Shown in pieces: positions 9,740-22,925 of a DNA stretch of 64,000 nt. The translations under genes were made by a program, and so were the position numbers. The notes under the pieces are model-generated. The model was given only the letters and a program-made list of their open reading frames with translations, made no database searches and had not been told where the DNA came from. This stretch comes from Sinohyriopsis cumingii (lineage: Eukaryota; Mollusca; Bivalvia; Unionida; Unionidae). Location of the stretch: positions 25,229,308-25,293,307 of the forward strand of contig CM068841.1 of assembly GCA_028554795.2 (NCBI GenBank), read 5' to 3'. How positions within the stretch are numbered: position 1 is the stretch's first letter; each line of letters begins with the position of its first letter.

Positions 9740-10760
9740 GAATGTCAAGACCAAGAGACACTTACGTTTTCTTTCTGGTCTATTCTCTTTTAGAAGGTAA
9801 TATGAAATTTCACATCAGGCCAACGCATCGGCTCACATTGTAAATTTTTCCATTTCCATGTCTTCACTGGCACAAGTTCTTCCTCATCTTCAATTTCTTC
9901 TTCTTCTGAATCCCTTTCCTCTTTTTCGTCTTGTTTCTGTTTCTTCTCTTTTCTCTTAGGGCACTCTGAATCCCAGTGTCCTTTCTCCCGACAACGATAA
10001 TAGGTATCTTGACTTTTGTTTCTCTTTCTTAGACGAAGCAGGTATTCTGGGGACAAATACCCATTTACCTTTGCAGTTATAGCAAACTTCATCAGCACTT
10101 CTACACTTTCGTATGACTCTCATCAAATCAACGACCAAAAGAGTAAGTTTTGTTGCCACTTTCGCCTGTGAATTATGCTTTCGTATGACTTTTAGCAAAT
10201 ATTTGACCAGCAGGTCGATCTGTGCTGACTCTTCCGTCTTCTTGATCGTTTGAGAGTGGAATGAATACTCTGACTCTAAGACACTCTCCCTATATACAGG
10301 GACCTGCTGCGTATGAAACCTAGTCAAATGTAATTTTGCAATAAGATGAAACGATTTCATTGAGAAAGTAAAAGGCAATGACGTGCCGTGTCGCCTCACA
10401 CAAGAGCTGAAGTGTTAGCTCAGATCCGTGCCAGCGATTTCGAAGACGACATATCTGAGCTTTAATCAATGCTCTCCACTTGTGCCACAAAACCACGAGT
10501 CCTGATTCACGCCAAAAGAAATTTCGTTCGGTCCATAAAAAATAGTATCACATTTGAGAAACGCAAAAACGAACTTCCAGAAAACTGAGAACGACAGCTT
10601 ACACCTATAACGTGAAATGTATGAGTTCAAGTAGTGCGTAAAACTTAGTCAAATTAAATTTTTATAGTCAAGACGAAACGATCTATTTTCGAAGAAGAAA
10701 GCAGACATCAAGCGACAATGGCGATCCGTGTCACACAACACTTTTCAACATATATTATTA
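9740..10760 (+). mobile_element. Element C: degraded fragment of the element A/B family
   Basis: This short fossil has the same layout as 56280-57300 of element B: a CCHC-type gene on the minus strand and the beginning of the polymerase gene on the plus strand. Sequence words shared with A and B include the polymerase start (gatgaaacgat...), the segment encoding AEVLAQIRASDFED, and agagacacttacgtt beyond the CCHC gene. The polymerase start seems to be represented twice. It is heavily decayed with many breaks and looks clearly older than A and B. A (AC)n tract follows about 100 bases downstream. Confidence 0.65.
9790..10399 (-). pseudogene. CCHC zinc-knuckle protein relic of element C
   Basis: Minus-strand open stretches encode a zinc-knuckle-like word (CREKGHWDSEC), a Glu/Asp-rich tail, and an N-terminal segment (LLVKYLLKVIRKHNSQ). 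That segment parallels FVLALRGVIRKFSSDQ of the element B protein. It is a fossil part; the limits are those of the recognisable similarity. Confidence 0.55.
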
Positions 10761-10864
10761 GAGGTTTGTTCTAGCGATCTGCACGGTTAAATTAAATAGT
10801 TTACGCCAGTGGTTTTTATTTGTAATTAAATTTTTGTACAAACGATATGTATGTAAGCGAAAGC

Positions 10865-10867
<3 letters not shown>

Positions 10868-10897
<30 letters not shown>
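10868..10897. repeat. (AC)n microsatellite
   Basis: A 30-base AC tract just beyond element C. Confidence 0.95.
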
Positions 10898-10902
<5 letters not shown>

Positions 10903-13900
10903 CTACATTGGGTGACAATAGAACGGGCAGTACTTTAGTCTGGAGTGTTTTGAGAAATGGGCAGACTTAACATTACATTGGAGAGAGAAAGAAACAATGG
11001 TAAAGAAAAAAAACGTAGGTCACCATTTTTGGTTTGTTATTTTTTTGCGGTATTATAGGACAAAGATAACTAAGCCAACCTCACATTCTATGTGAGAAAT
11101 GTTCATTGTTTTCATTCATTCATCAATTTTATATAAAAAAAAGCTATTGTGATATCTATTGTCAACTGACTGCTTAACATTTTGCTGTATATCTCAAATT
11201 TAAGATATGTCCTGTGTTTCGTAGCACACGCGACTAACAATGTTGAAGAGCTTTCACAAATCTAAGGCAGGGAAAAAGCAGCACCAAAACGAGCTTTGTT
11301 CTAGGAGTCACGGTACTAATTCAGTCCCCATCGTAAACCTATGCAAACCCCATGATCTTCAAAGTTCAATAACTTACAGTATTTGAGTACTCATGATCAA
11401 ACCTATATTTATCAGTATAGATGAAACCTGGATGTCAGCTTCTGTGTAGAGGAAAGGATATGAGCCGCGGCATTTTCTGGACCTGCATTTGTTTGAAACA
11501 TGTGCTTTCAATTCTGCACCAAAGAGTCAGGTGCTAATTTTAGTAATGAGTGTTACAAACTCAAGAATGTTAAAGGACTGAAATTCCATCAATAAAACAA
11601 TGTCTCTATTTTTTTCACTTACAACTAGGATAAGCTCTGAAAAGATTCTTTTTCCTACAACATAGCTTACATTATTAACCAATCCTGGTCAGCCTAACCC
11701 ATATAAATACTCTATTTTAGGCAGGCTGGTTCCCATTTTTCCATACTATTAGTAAGTGTATTCTCTATCGACAGTCTAAACTGAGAGAAGATAGGTCGAA
11801 CATTGGTAAATTTGTTTCTGAACGCATGTTTTGGTTTTAGAATTCAGAGTTAAGCATAGGCAGGGTTATACAGTGCAATGACACTCGCTTTATTCTTTAA
11901 AAAGTCATGTGTTTGTTGCCTTTCTGAGAACAAAAAAAAACGGTAGACCTAATGTTGTAAACTTTTCCGTGACACATTGCGGTGCCAAAATAAGGATATG
12001 CCGGTCCGCTACCAAATATGGTGATCTAAAAGCTTCTTAACTGGAATCTCATTTATCTGACTTAACAATAATAAGTGCAATTTTGTCAATAACTGAGTCA
12101 TAATAAATACCTTTTATTTGTTGGTCGTCACAAATGTCATAAAATGCTGTTGCAACAAGTGTGATCAAATCTGTGTGATACGAGCAACCACATATTTTGT
12201 AGTAAGCTAGGATAGTTAATTTTAGCAGTATTCAAATGTTACTCTCAAATCCAAGGCACAACGAGACTGCTTGAAACTAATATCTCTACTACTACTACCA
12301 ACATAAATAGTGCATTTTTGTAAATATTTTAATTGATATAAGGTTTTGTTTTTACATTTGTCATTACAAATTAACAAGTTAACAAGTGTCCGTATTCAGC
12401 TCCTAAATTAAAGCTGAGCTTCCAACCAGGTAAATATCCCTGAATGAAAATGATGATCATCGATGTGTACAATTCATATAACAGTCGACATAGATGCATT
12501 TTAATAAGACTTTACTAAGCTATATATTTGTACCACAGTAATCGTCTTTAATTTTAATTAGCTATTACACATGTGCTCTTTGTTATCCCCACCTTATTTT
12601 ATGATATTGTATGTTTATTAAAAGGCTCCGAAAATGTACCCTGGCACTATCCGCTGAGAAACAGAATAACAAAAACTTATGAACCGTGCACCCTTTGATC
12701 TCGTTCCCACTTTCATCAATGATTACAAAAATTATCCAAAATCAATGTCAGCTTCAGAATTTCAAAAATATGGCCTGTAGATATTTTCGTATATGTTTTA
12801 AAAGAGCAAGTTCAATGGACGAACATTCAACGTGCCAACTGATATTACTGGGAAATCAAATTTCTTTAGTAAAGCTGAAGAAAAAACATTTACAACATAA
12901 AGATAGGTGTACCACAGAGAGCAACAGCCGTAGGAACAATGACGTCAATGCAGTGTTGTTGAGACATGTTTGTCTCTGAGACATCTGTTGGGACATGTAT
13001 GTTTGTTTACATATTAAAATCTTGCCGCTGTTCAAGTAGAAACCAAAAGGAAAACAGAACAATATTGTTTAGAATTTTCTGGTTTAAAATATCCAAATGA
13101 ATGTTACATGTCAAATCACATGTTAAAAAAAGACAATCTTCGATTTCTTAAATACATGTATCCCGAAATTATCGCTTTTAAGTTCGATTCATCAGTAATG
13201 TTTTGTATTAAATAAAATCCTTAAAATGTGACTTTGAAAGTATGTAAATTAAGATGATTTCAATATAAAATTTAATCAATTAGATTAACGTATGTCTGTA
13301 ACATTTGCCATGAAATTTGCTTGGAAGTAGAGTGTATAGACGGTAAGTAGGGTGTAAGAAAAGGGCCAATTTACTGGTTCAAAGTCTATGTTCCTTTTGA
13401 GTAATAAGGAATAAATGGCCACATCTACAATGCAGATAGGTCAATGACGCAGCTACATTGTGTATATCTTGGCCTAGCCCATGTTAAGTTACATGTGGAA
13501 TTTTCTGTGGGTTGTACAATATCTTTCATAAAACGCCAAATGCCTGATTCATTCTTTTATAAATATATATATTTACAAAATGAAAGAAAAGTGTGCATAC
13601 AAGGGTCTCTGTAATAAATGCAAAAATAATAATTACAAAATAACACCAGTGCTTTGTTTTTAGTGAGGGGAAAGAACACATTTACTTGTTTGATACGGAC
13701 TAGACATATTCCTACTCCGTATCATAGTCGATTTTTCTGCCAAAAGGGAACAAACACAAATGTAATTTTATCTATTTAAATCACATAAACTCTTTGATTT
13801 CTAACCAACACACACATTTTCATTGATATCCAAGCCACTCGCGTTTTAATTTCCATTCAAGAACACTATTTGAATAATGTCCATCACCTAATGTTTGATT

Positions 13901-14114
13901 ATTATGCAAGACACACTTTTTGATTTGTCCAGGACACTTGTGTTTACTGTCCGAATTCCTTCAATATACCGTCAACACGCCATGTATAGTAAGCAGTGCT
14001 TAAACGTCTATACGTGCAAATACACAAACATACGAACATACAAGACGCGAGTATGATCTAAAAGAAGTTCGATTAAATCACACAAATTTGTTTACGATTG
14101 CACATACGAGATTG

Positions 14115-14118
<4 letters not shown>

Positions 14119-14189
<71 letters not shown>
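14119..14189. repeat. (AT)n(GT)n compound microsatellite
   Basis: About 57 bases of alternating AT are followed by a short GT tract. Confidence 0.95.
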
Positions 14190-15508
14190 GCAAGCAACAT
14201 GAAGAGATGTATTGGACTGAGCCCGCTGTGGGTACATCGTCTTTTCGTATACAAAATTTAACAATGCAAAAATGTAACCCTTTTTTAGTTCAACCACTTC
14301 AAGCTAAGTTACCACTGACCCTCGATGTTAATATCCTGTTTGGATCTTTAACTTTCAACCCCTTGGTGCTTACAACTTATAGATGCGAAATTCACCATTA
14401 AAATTCATGTTTGGGTGGTTAAACCATTCAAATATATGATTGCAGTTTGGGTCTCAAGTGACTCATCTCGTTGAAACGATTTGAGTTTTTCAACGATCAG
14501 TTTCCCAGTGCACTCAAGAAATCCAACATACGCGTACTAATCGAATTCCGTCCAGCCCTTCATCTTCGTAAAATTGATTTTATAAAAAGCAAAACGCTGT
14601 CCTTCAAGAGTCTGTTTGTTTACTATTCTTGGTGGAAATACACCCCACACCAACAAAATGCTTCACACTGCCAATCGATTCTTCGGGTATTTCGACAGTG
14701 AGTTGAATTGAACGAAAGAGACACAGTGCTGCTCCGTTGCTTAGAACAAAGTCCCTTATTTGGAGTCTTGTATAAGTTTCATGAATGTAAATGCTCAGCC
14801 CAGGATAGGCAGAGTGAGACGTAATAGAAAATAAGCGATGCAACATTTAAAACTGATAATTATTTTTAAGAAATGCAGATAACATTGAGACTAATGCAAA
14901 TTAGTATTCTGCCTAATTTGTAATCAGTCTCTGGAAAGTTTGAGCTAGGTTATTTAAAGTGATGAACAAAATATTGCCTTTAATACTAGAAGTCGTGAAA
15001 TCATATTGTTGTAAAAAACAATTACAGAAGACATCTGGACAAGAAAGAAGTATTTCTTCAGTTCAACGACATAGGAAAATACATAAAATATGAAACTTTT
15101 GTCTGTAATAAATGTAATCTTAATGGTTTTAGACCACACATTACCATTTAGTAGTGGATTATCTCAACATGACGTTTACTTGGTGAAATTTGACATTGGA
15201 TAATCATATAAAACAATGGCATCTTCAAGTTCCTGTTTCCTTGTGCATTCAAGTGTGCTGGGGGGGGGATGGGGCGGGGGAAGAGAGCACGAAGGGACAT
15301 GTTTTGTATAATTTATAATATTAATTTCTTTTCATAAACTATAAAATGAAAGAATTAGAAATAACTTATAATTAATACTAATAATGAATTCCTAAAGAAA
15401 ACAATCCTGAAAAATTCCATCAAATCCAATAGTGTTTAAGTAAACCGAATAAGTTCCAAAGCTTTAAAAATTTTATGTTTTTTTTTTTATTTATAAATTT
15501 AGTTTGTT

Positions 15509-15603
15509 GTGGTATAAACTTTAACTTGCCGACTCACACAGAATATAATGCACGAAGGGCGTCATGTAAGCTGTGTGAGTCTGCAACCGACAGTTTATAC
15601 CAC
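15509..15603. repeat. Small foldback (MITE-like) sequence
   Basis: The ends GTGGTATAAACT and AGTTTATACCAC are exact inverted repeats. Inside them GACTCACACAG and CTGTGTGAGTC also pair, so the 95 bases can form a long interrupted hairpin. No clear target duplication was seen. Confidence 0.5.
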
Positions 15604-18600
15604 GATAAATCCTGACAAATAAAATTAAAGACGTATAATTTTCTGATTTCATTTATTTTATGTTGTTTTATTAAAGATATGTCGTATCAGATTTAAAACC
15701 GTATTTAAGCATATTGCATATGATTTATTGTTAAGGGCCTCTACTTCGTAGCTATTTAAAGAACAATAGATTCTCCAAGAATGTGATAGCTATGTCAACA
15801 TCAAACAAGTAATTCCAACAATAGTAGCCGATCTAAGGTCTTGAACATTCCACAGCATGGTCTTAATACATTAAAGTTCTTACACATGTTTTGATCAGAA
15901 ATTGAGTATACAAAGAAAAGTTTGTGTTGTTTTGTTGGACATACAAATGACTTTGGATTTGATGATTTTATGAGTTCATTTCAACTTGGCCCATTCATTA
16001 CTGTCCAGCTCGTGCATAACCAATTTTCCCTAATTAAATCTACTTTTGTGTTCATGAACAGGTTAGGCTTCGTAAAGGGGCTACTTACAAAAGGAATTAA
16101 GACTATAGATAAATGGTCATAGTGATAGGGGTCCAATAGTCAAACAGTGCAATATATCGACCCTGACAGTTATGATGAGAGAGGAGCTGGATCTATCTCC
16201 CTCCCACCCACGCATTGTAACTATCAGGATCAGCGCCTTAAACTAAGACTATGGCTACAATTGTTATAACATTAGTGGTTGAACTCCTCCTCCCAATCTA
16301 CACTTTACCTATAGTTTTAAATTCATTTGTAACAAGCCGCAATGAAATCGTTGTAGCCCCAATGTCATTCTTGGTAGAGTTTGATTTTCCCAAATGTTGT
16401 TTTAACCTAGTCAAAGACTAATTATTTATTTTCAGTCAAAAAAATTCAAAGATTTTCTATTTGATTCTCTCAAACTCAATTTTTATTTAATTTTCAAAAT
16501 AAAATATCAACCTACCATTTATATTTCGTTTAAATAGCATGAAGTGTCTGTGCCTGCTGTTTCAATGTTTACATTTGTTACTTTGCACCTGACTGTATTT
16601 ATAGACGGCGGTATAAAGTATTTTTCCATACAGTTTATACAAAAAGAAACGCAGCTCATCCTGATCACATGGTCATGTTCTGACCAATGGAAATCTAGCT
16701 ACGGTTACCAAATGAAGCAATTATTATTACATTCCAAATGACAACTGTAACTGATTGATGTACCAATACTACATAAGAATATTTAATTCAGTTCTCCTTT
16801 AAATAACTTCATGGTAAATTCGGTAGAGGTATTAATCTAAATGTCCTTGAATGTTTCATAGTGAATCCATACAACTACTAATACAAATCGGCTTTAAAAT
16901 GAGTTTTGCAGCACTGCAATTCCAGCGAAAGTTTACATTAAAAAATGAATCAATCCTCTCAATATCTCTTCCATTACCAGTACTAATATCAAGAATATTT
17001 TATTCGACACAGTAATTCACATATATAATAAACTAACATGTAATAAGAATAACGAAAACATCTGTTATTTCAATATATTGACTGCAGAAACCATAATCAG
17101 GATCTATGCCATTTCTGACCTTTTAGCCAGTACCAATGTCATTGCAGGATCACGTTGTGTTCACTTAAACAGTTACAGTAAATCGACCTTGAAATTTTGT
17201 GACTGAAATCATACTAGGCAATATACACGAGTCTTCTCTAAACATCCAAATTACGACGTTATAATATTAGCATTACAAATGTCATCAACTAAATGACTCT
17301 TAATAAAATCATTATCATGAAAATACTGTACATAATATAGAAACACATATCATCAGCTTTACATCTTATTCTATATTTTGTACCAAGGCAGAGTCCGTCA
17401 CAATATGGCTGCATCGATGAACAAGCAGCTTTAATAACTTATCGAACTATCACACGACTCACTTCTGAGTGTGAATCCTCATTGTTGAATAAAATAAGAC
17501 AATGTCTGTTTACAGAAATCTTATAGGATAGAAATATTTGAAGACGAGTGATATGTTTGTTTTCTTGAATTGCGACACATGTCAGTCAAAACTGGGAGCA
17601 ATGATTAATCGAAGAGGGTTATGTTTATTGTCTGTCTCTAATCCAATAACAGACTTTTCATGGAATGATATATGCACAGAACATTTTCTGAGTAACCCAA
17701 AATTGGCTGAAGTATTACTAGCAGTAGCATTGCCAACAGCCCATTAGGTCACTTCTGCCTGAGTTAGGACTTGTATACTCAGTAGTCAGTACTTATGAGC
17801 AATAGGTTTGTGGAATTATCACTTGTATAGAAGAGAATAGCTATGACTATGAGAAATGAAGAGACTCATGAAAAGGTCTAACTTAGTTTCGTTTTTTATG
17901 TATTGTTATCATTGTAATAGTCCAACAGTTTAACTATGGTTTTAAACATTGTATCCCCAAATTTTTTCAGTGCTTGAACACTTTAGTAGGAAGCTAGCAC
18001 TCAGTATATTATTTAGTCAAATAGTGCATCTCAGAATTATTATTTTTATTTTCTGAAGTTGTTATTTCTACTTGCGTGTTTCATTGAACTTTCCTTAAAG
18101 TTACATGATACACTTACTTTTAGACCAACTAAAAACAGACATCGAATTCTCACCATTTTGAAATAATCATAATCTAGAAGTCAGAAGTTGTGACCAGTAT
18201 TGCCAGCAAGTAGGGAAAGTTATTTTCTGTTGACATATTTAATTTTTATTGTACATGATACAATTTGGGTGACGCAATGACTTTTTATTCACCTTAACTT
18301 ATTTGCTATAAGATTGCTGCCCTCTTAACCCAAATGTTTCTAACTGCATATTGATATTTTGCATGTATATTTTCAAACTCTTGCATGTGCATTTGTTATT
18401 TAGATCTGAACGATTTTATTTTGCTTTTCAAAATTGTTTTCATGTTTTATGTGTTCATTATTTCTGGCCTTTCTCTTACCATTTCTCAGATTTCTAAAGG
18501 AAAACACACCTAATGAAGGTCTTAATAGGTAACAAGAACAGCTTTAAGAAACTTTTATTCAATCATGTAATTAAGTTTCTGAGGAATACACGAGCCATTT

Positions 18601-19275
18601 TCAGCTTTATTTACATGTTCTTTAGATTAAATAACAGGTACTAATTTGAAATGTTATATGGATAAAGGATGAGTAAAATTTCAAACCCTTTTGAGCATAT
18701 TTTTAAGTGTATAACCTTAGTGCTTAGAAATGTAACCAGCATAACCAAGTTTCAGTAATTATCATTTAATTTTTAATGGATCAAACATGGACCAACAAAT
18801 TTCATAAAGGAACTTCAGTTTTCAATAGAATGTTATACATTTAATAATATTATATTTTAAAATAATGGGATACATTTTAAACAGCTGACAGGATATGATC
18901 AAACTTCGTTGTCAAATGCACATTGTTAATCAATACCGTGACATTATTCATTTTCTACCAGTGTTTATTCATAAGGTTTATTTTAGATGCATGGCTACTA
19001 CAGGTTAGTGGCAGAGCATCTATAGACATAGATTCAGGTTTAAATCATGTATGGCTGATCAATCACATGCTGCTAGTTTATTATACATTTGTCAATTTTA
19101 TAAGCAGTTATCACAGATGGTAATATTTTATGTTTCAGCAGTCAAGTTCAATATCTGATCTTTTATTGTATATATACTGAAGCCTATGAGACCTTTTCTC
19201 TGGTATAAATAATAGGAGACATCAGTATGATAATATGACACAAGGTTTCATTGATTTCTTTCTTGTTCCCAACAG

Positions 19276-22190
19276 GTTTTTGATAGATTGCAGATTCTAG
19301 GTGTGTCCAGTAGCTATGAAGCTACCATTAGAGAAGTTGAAAATTTAGGCAATTCATGTTTTAAGGAGCTGCAGTTAGCAGTCAAGGAAGGAAGAGATTT
19401 CAGTGTTGGAGACAATGTAACTTTTAAAACAGGTGTGCAACATGAAAGGGAAAATTATCATGGAGGTCATGGAGTAGTTTTGGGATGCTTAGTAGGCCCG
19501 TCAACGCGGTGTTTTCTGTTTGTTTTGACCGTGTTTTGTATTTGCCTTTGAAAAAAGACTAATTTAGTGTCGAAAGCGCTCTGGCTAGTTAGAAACTTGT
19601 TTTGCACTGTTCATTGTCAGCTTATTGTCTATAGAGCATTTATACCCCAAGACCAGTTCTTTAAGATGGATGTAACATTAAAAAAAATAAAAAATTGGGG
19701 TTTATTCGAAAAGCACTTGGGAGAAAAGTCCGTGGTTTAGCTACTGCATAACGGAACGATTCTAGCCCATACCTGTATAAACTTACGTTTTTGCTTCCCG
19801 ACGTTAGTTCTATTTAAAGAAGAGTAAAAAGGTTTAGAACAAAATTCAAATAAATATTTTAAAAATTTAAGTATGATCTACAATTCTTTTTAAACGTGGG
19901 AAACATAAAGTGCCATAATCTTCATCCTTCGGATGTGGAGGGTTGATACATTTGCCAAATCGGAGAACATATAAGTTTTTGAAACCATTCAAGACACATC
20001 TTGAGTGCTTTATGTGGAGTTATTTTAGTTTATTCTTATTGCTGAGACTGCTAAAATACCAGTATTTGAAGTCTGCCACGAAGTAAGAACGGTACACCGC
20101 CAATTATCATTATGTTGTGGGTATTTTCCACTTAGTTTGAACACATTTGATTCTTTAGCTGCTTTTTGCAACTTTCAGTGATTTGCTGGTTAAAGTTTAC
20201 CAACAAATCCAAAGTGACTCCAAGTAATTTTAGCGAGTCTTCACAAGATATGTTAGTCTCGCTTGAGGAGAAAAGTCTCAAGCTGATCGTAAGTTTTGTT
20301 TTCTTCAAATACAATAGCTTAGAACCTGTCAGGGTTTACTTTCCTTGCGTTAAATCACTTAAACTATCCACTCCATTTCCATAGTAAATTTTAACCGCTC
20401 CGGTGGCCTAGTGGTTAGAGCGTCTGCCTCGGATGTGGAAGGTCGTGGGTTCGATCTCCGACCTAGTCATAGCTTGGCGTTCGGCATTAAGAGGTTAGTG
20501 TTAGGACGGGTTGACCTGGTGTCAGGATAATGTGACTGAGTGAGACATCATGCTACATGTCTGCGGCATGATGCTCCAGTGCTATACGTAACATTAAACT
20601 AACACATTGCAGACATCGTAACGATATGAATGAGTAATTGTTAAATAATAATGAAATAATCGGTCTCATAATCGGTATTGGCAGTTTTAATTATCGGTTG
20701 TATGCGGTATTGACATAATCGGCAAAAAGTGTCATCGGTACAGTTTTAATGGACGGACAAAATATTGGTTTACATCTGCTGCTATTGTGCAACATGAGTT
20801 TTGCCAATCTACCAGACCAGCCACAAGGATCCGTTCAAGGCCTATCCTTGGATCAACTATCTCTGTCAGAGAGAGATCAGAGAAGGTTAAAATCCAACTA
20901 CACAACTCCAATTTTAAATGCAGCTGTGGATGATCTCCCCTTTCTGAAAAAGTTTAAAGATTTTTATTGTAGTGAAATTGAAGGTGAATTTTATGAGGAG
21001 CTTTCAAATAAATCAGTCATAGTTCCACTTCCAGTTCTTCCTTACAGTGAACAACAGTATAGTGATGTCTGTAAGATAATGCAGTCATACAATGAAACGA
21101 TAGATGAAATCAATGGATGCATAGATCATCCTCCAGGTGGTGAGAAATTGACCAGGGAGAGATTTAGTGGTGCAAAAGGATTACATCAATGTGCTTCTGA
21201 TGCCAGAGAGCGACTGAGGGATCTGTATCCAATTACTGTTGAACTCTGGCATACAGCTATGAATTTCTTGACAATGGCTTATCAGCTCTTAAGTTTGGAT
21301 AGTACTGACACTGGCTCTATGAATGGAGAGAGAATTCGTATAAAGCGGCATCATGTGAATTCTGATATGAAGAATCATTATGATGTAGACAAAGATTTTT
21401 TGTCATTTGTTAAATCATACATTGTTGAGGCACTGTGTGATTTCTTCGGATTTTGTGATCTAAATAGTACTCCAACCAAGAACATATCTCCAGCCCCTAT
21501 AACAGATATGTGGCTCCAGCAGACTAAGGATCATTTTATTGAAATGTATGTCTTCTCAGGCCACAAGATTTACATGATTGTTGAAGAAACTGCCAAGGAT
21601 TCACTAATCCCCATTCAAGTTAAAGTTAGCAATGAGGAAGTTAAAACTATATATGTTTTGAAGTGAGGAAACAAGATAGTTTTAAAGCCAATGGACACTG
21701 ATCATGTGCAACAGTATGACCATACAGTGTTACAGGTTGGTTTACTGTACATGGAGCATTTGGATGTGATACAAAGACCTGACAGGGACAGGTTACTTGG
21801 TTGCCTTAAATACATGATGTTCAAGAGTCATAACAGCAGATCTTGTGCCTATTATGCCATCAGCAAGCATCATACAGTTTAAACACAACATATCAAAGTA
21901 TCTATGGCCTTTTCATCAACATCAGGGGGAAGAAAGATAGTCATATACCAGCAGATCTAGCAATGGAACACCTTGTAAAAAGGAAAAAAATAATGCAAAA
22001 AGGACTGGGCCATTATGAACAAAGACAAAAACGTACTGGCCAGATCTAAAGCAGTAGCTGTCACATTGGACAACATTGCTGATAATTTTGACAGTGTATC
22101 TGATGTAAAAAGTGAGGACAGGCTTAGAATCACAAACAGAGAAGCTCTCATACCGATGAGTTGAAAATGATATATGATCTGCCAGAAAGT
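19276..22190 (+). pseudogene. DUF6589-like protein relic
   Basis: A splice acceptor (ttgttcccaacag) is followed at 19276 by coding-like sequence with RDFSVGDNVTFKTGVQHE. After about 1.25 kb of unrelated sequence the similarity resumes near 20740. The 305-residue open frame at 20749-21666 includes PITVELWHTAMNFLTMAYQL and KNHYDVDKDFLSFVKSYIVE. Downstream pieces have DRDRLLGCLKYMMF, IPADLAMEHLVKR and ARSKAVAVTLDNIADNFD, up to about 22190. This order matches my memory of DUF6589 proteins, which are common in mollusc and fungal genomes and often transposon-linked. Stops and frame changes after 21666 show it is dead. Whether it was a transposon gene or a captured host gene is unresolved. Confidence 0.6.
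20396..20640 (+). mobile_element. tRNA-derived SINE, copy 1
   Basis: It begins GCTCCGGTGGCCTAGTGGTT (A box) and has the B box GGTTCGATCTCC at about 20448-20459. The body contains ggcattaagaggttagtgtt and cggcatgatgctccagtgct, both shared with the copies at 22644 and 26889. It lies in the gap between the two parts of the DUF6589 relic. Confidence 0.8.
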
Positions 22191-22643
22191 GAAACCTTTT
22201 GTACCACATTCAGGAGGTCTTTGTGAAACCTTTTGTACCACATTCAGGCAGGTCTTTCAGTGCTCATAAAAGAATACTGGCACCAGCAGATTTAGTAAAT
22301 GGACTTGAATTTGAGTCCCGGATTGATTATCATAAAGTTAGACTGGATTTTGAATCTGGAAAGTAACATTTAAAAAAATTCTTTAAAAAATCAGTAAACC
22401 TCCATCATGGAATTTTCCAGAACCATCATCTGCCACAATATATACGAATAGCAGCCCATTTTAAATTAAACCTCAGTGGAATAAATTACAGAGTTGTCTG
22501 CCATTATTCTCAGTTAATAACAGAAATACGTGTATGTGATAAACCGTACATATTACATGCATAGTCATCTTATGATGATGCAAACATGGATTAATCCGTG
22601 TTTTATCAGTGTTGTTATAAATTTGGCAATAGTACTGCCAACT

Positions 22644-22925
22644 GCTCCGATGGCTTAAGTGGACAGAGCATCCACCTCAGATGCAGAAGGTCACAGGTTC
22701 GAATCCCAAACAAGTCATACAAAGACTTATTAACATGGTACTGGCAGTTGCCTCGCTTGGTGCTCAGCATTAAGAAGTTAGTGCTAGGACTGATGGGCTT
22801 GGTGCCAGTATAATGTGACTGGGTGGGACATGATAAATGTCTGTGGCATTATGCCCCAGTGATAGACATCACCTTAAACTGCCAAACAGCAGACATTGTA
22901 GCGATATGGCTGAATTTTTTTTAAA
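22644..22925 (+). mobile_element. tRNA-derived SINE, copy 2
   Basis: It starts GCTCCGATGGCTTAAGTGGA and has the B box GGTTCGAATCC at about 22696-22706. It shares the body words attaagaagttagtgctagga and gtggcattatgccccagtga with the other copies, plus a segment missing from copy 1. It is more diverged in the A-box region and ends in a T-rich tract. Confidence 0.8.

Larger units (their letters stand above)
10898..19275. other. AT-rich DNA without recognised genes
   Basis: About 8.4 kb was read on both strands. Open frames are short (under about 100 residues), compositionally biased and without recognisable domains. No splice-bounded exon, RNA gene or transposon protein was recognised. It contains a (TA)n/(GT)n tract and a small foldback described separately. 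It may be intron, intergenic DNA or decayed repeats. Confidence 0.5.

Noticed and set aside
20396-20480. Possible tRNA genes at the SINE heads (also 22644, 27130 and 30155)
   Set aside because: Only A and B boxes are kept; the acceptor stem is absent and the units continue into shared SINE bodies.
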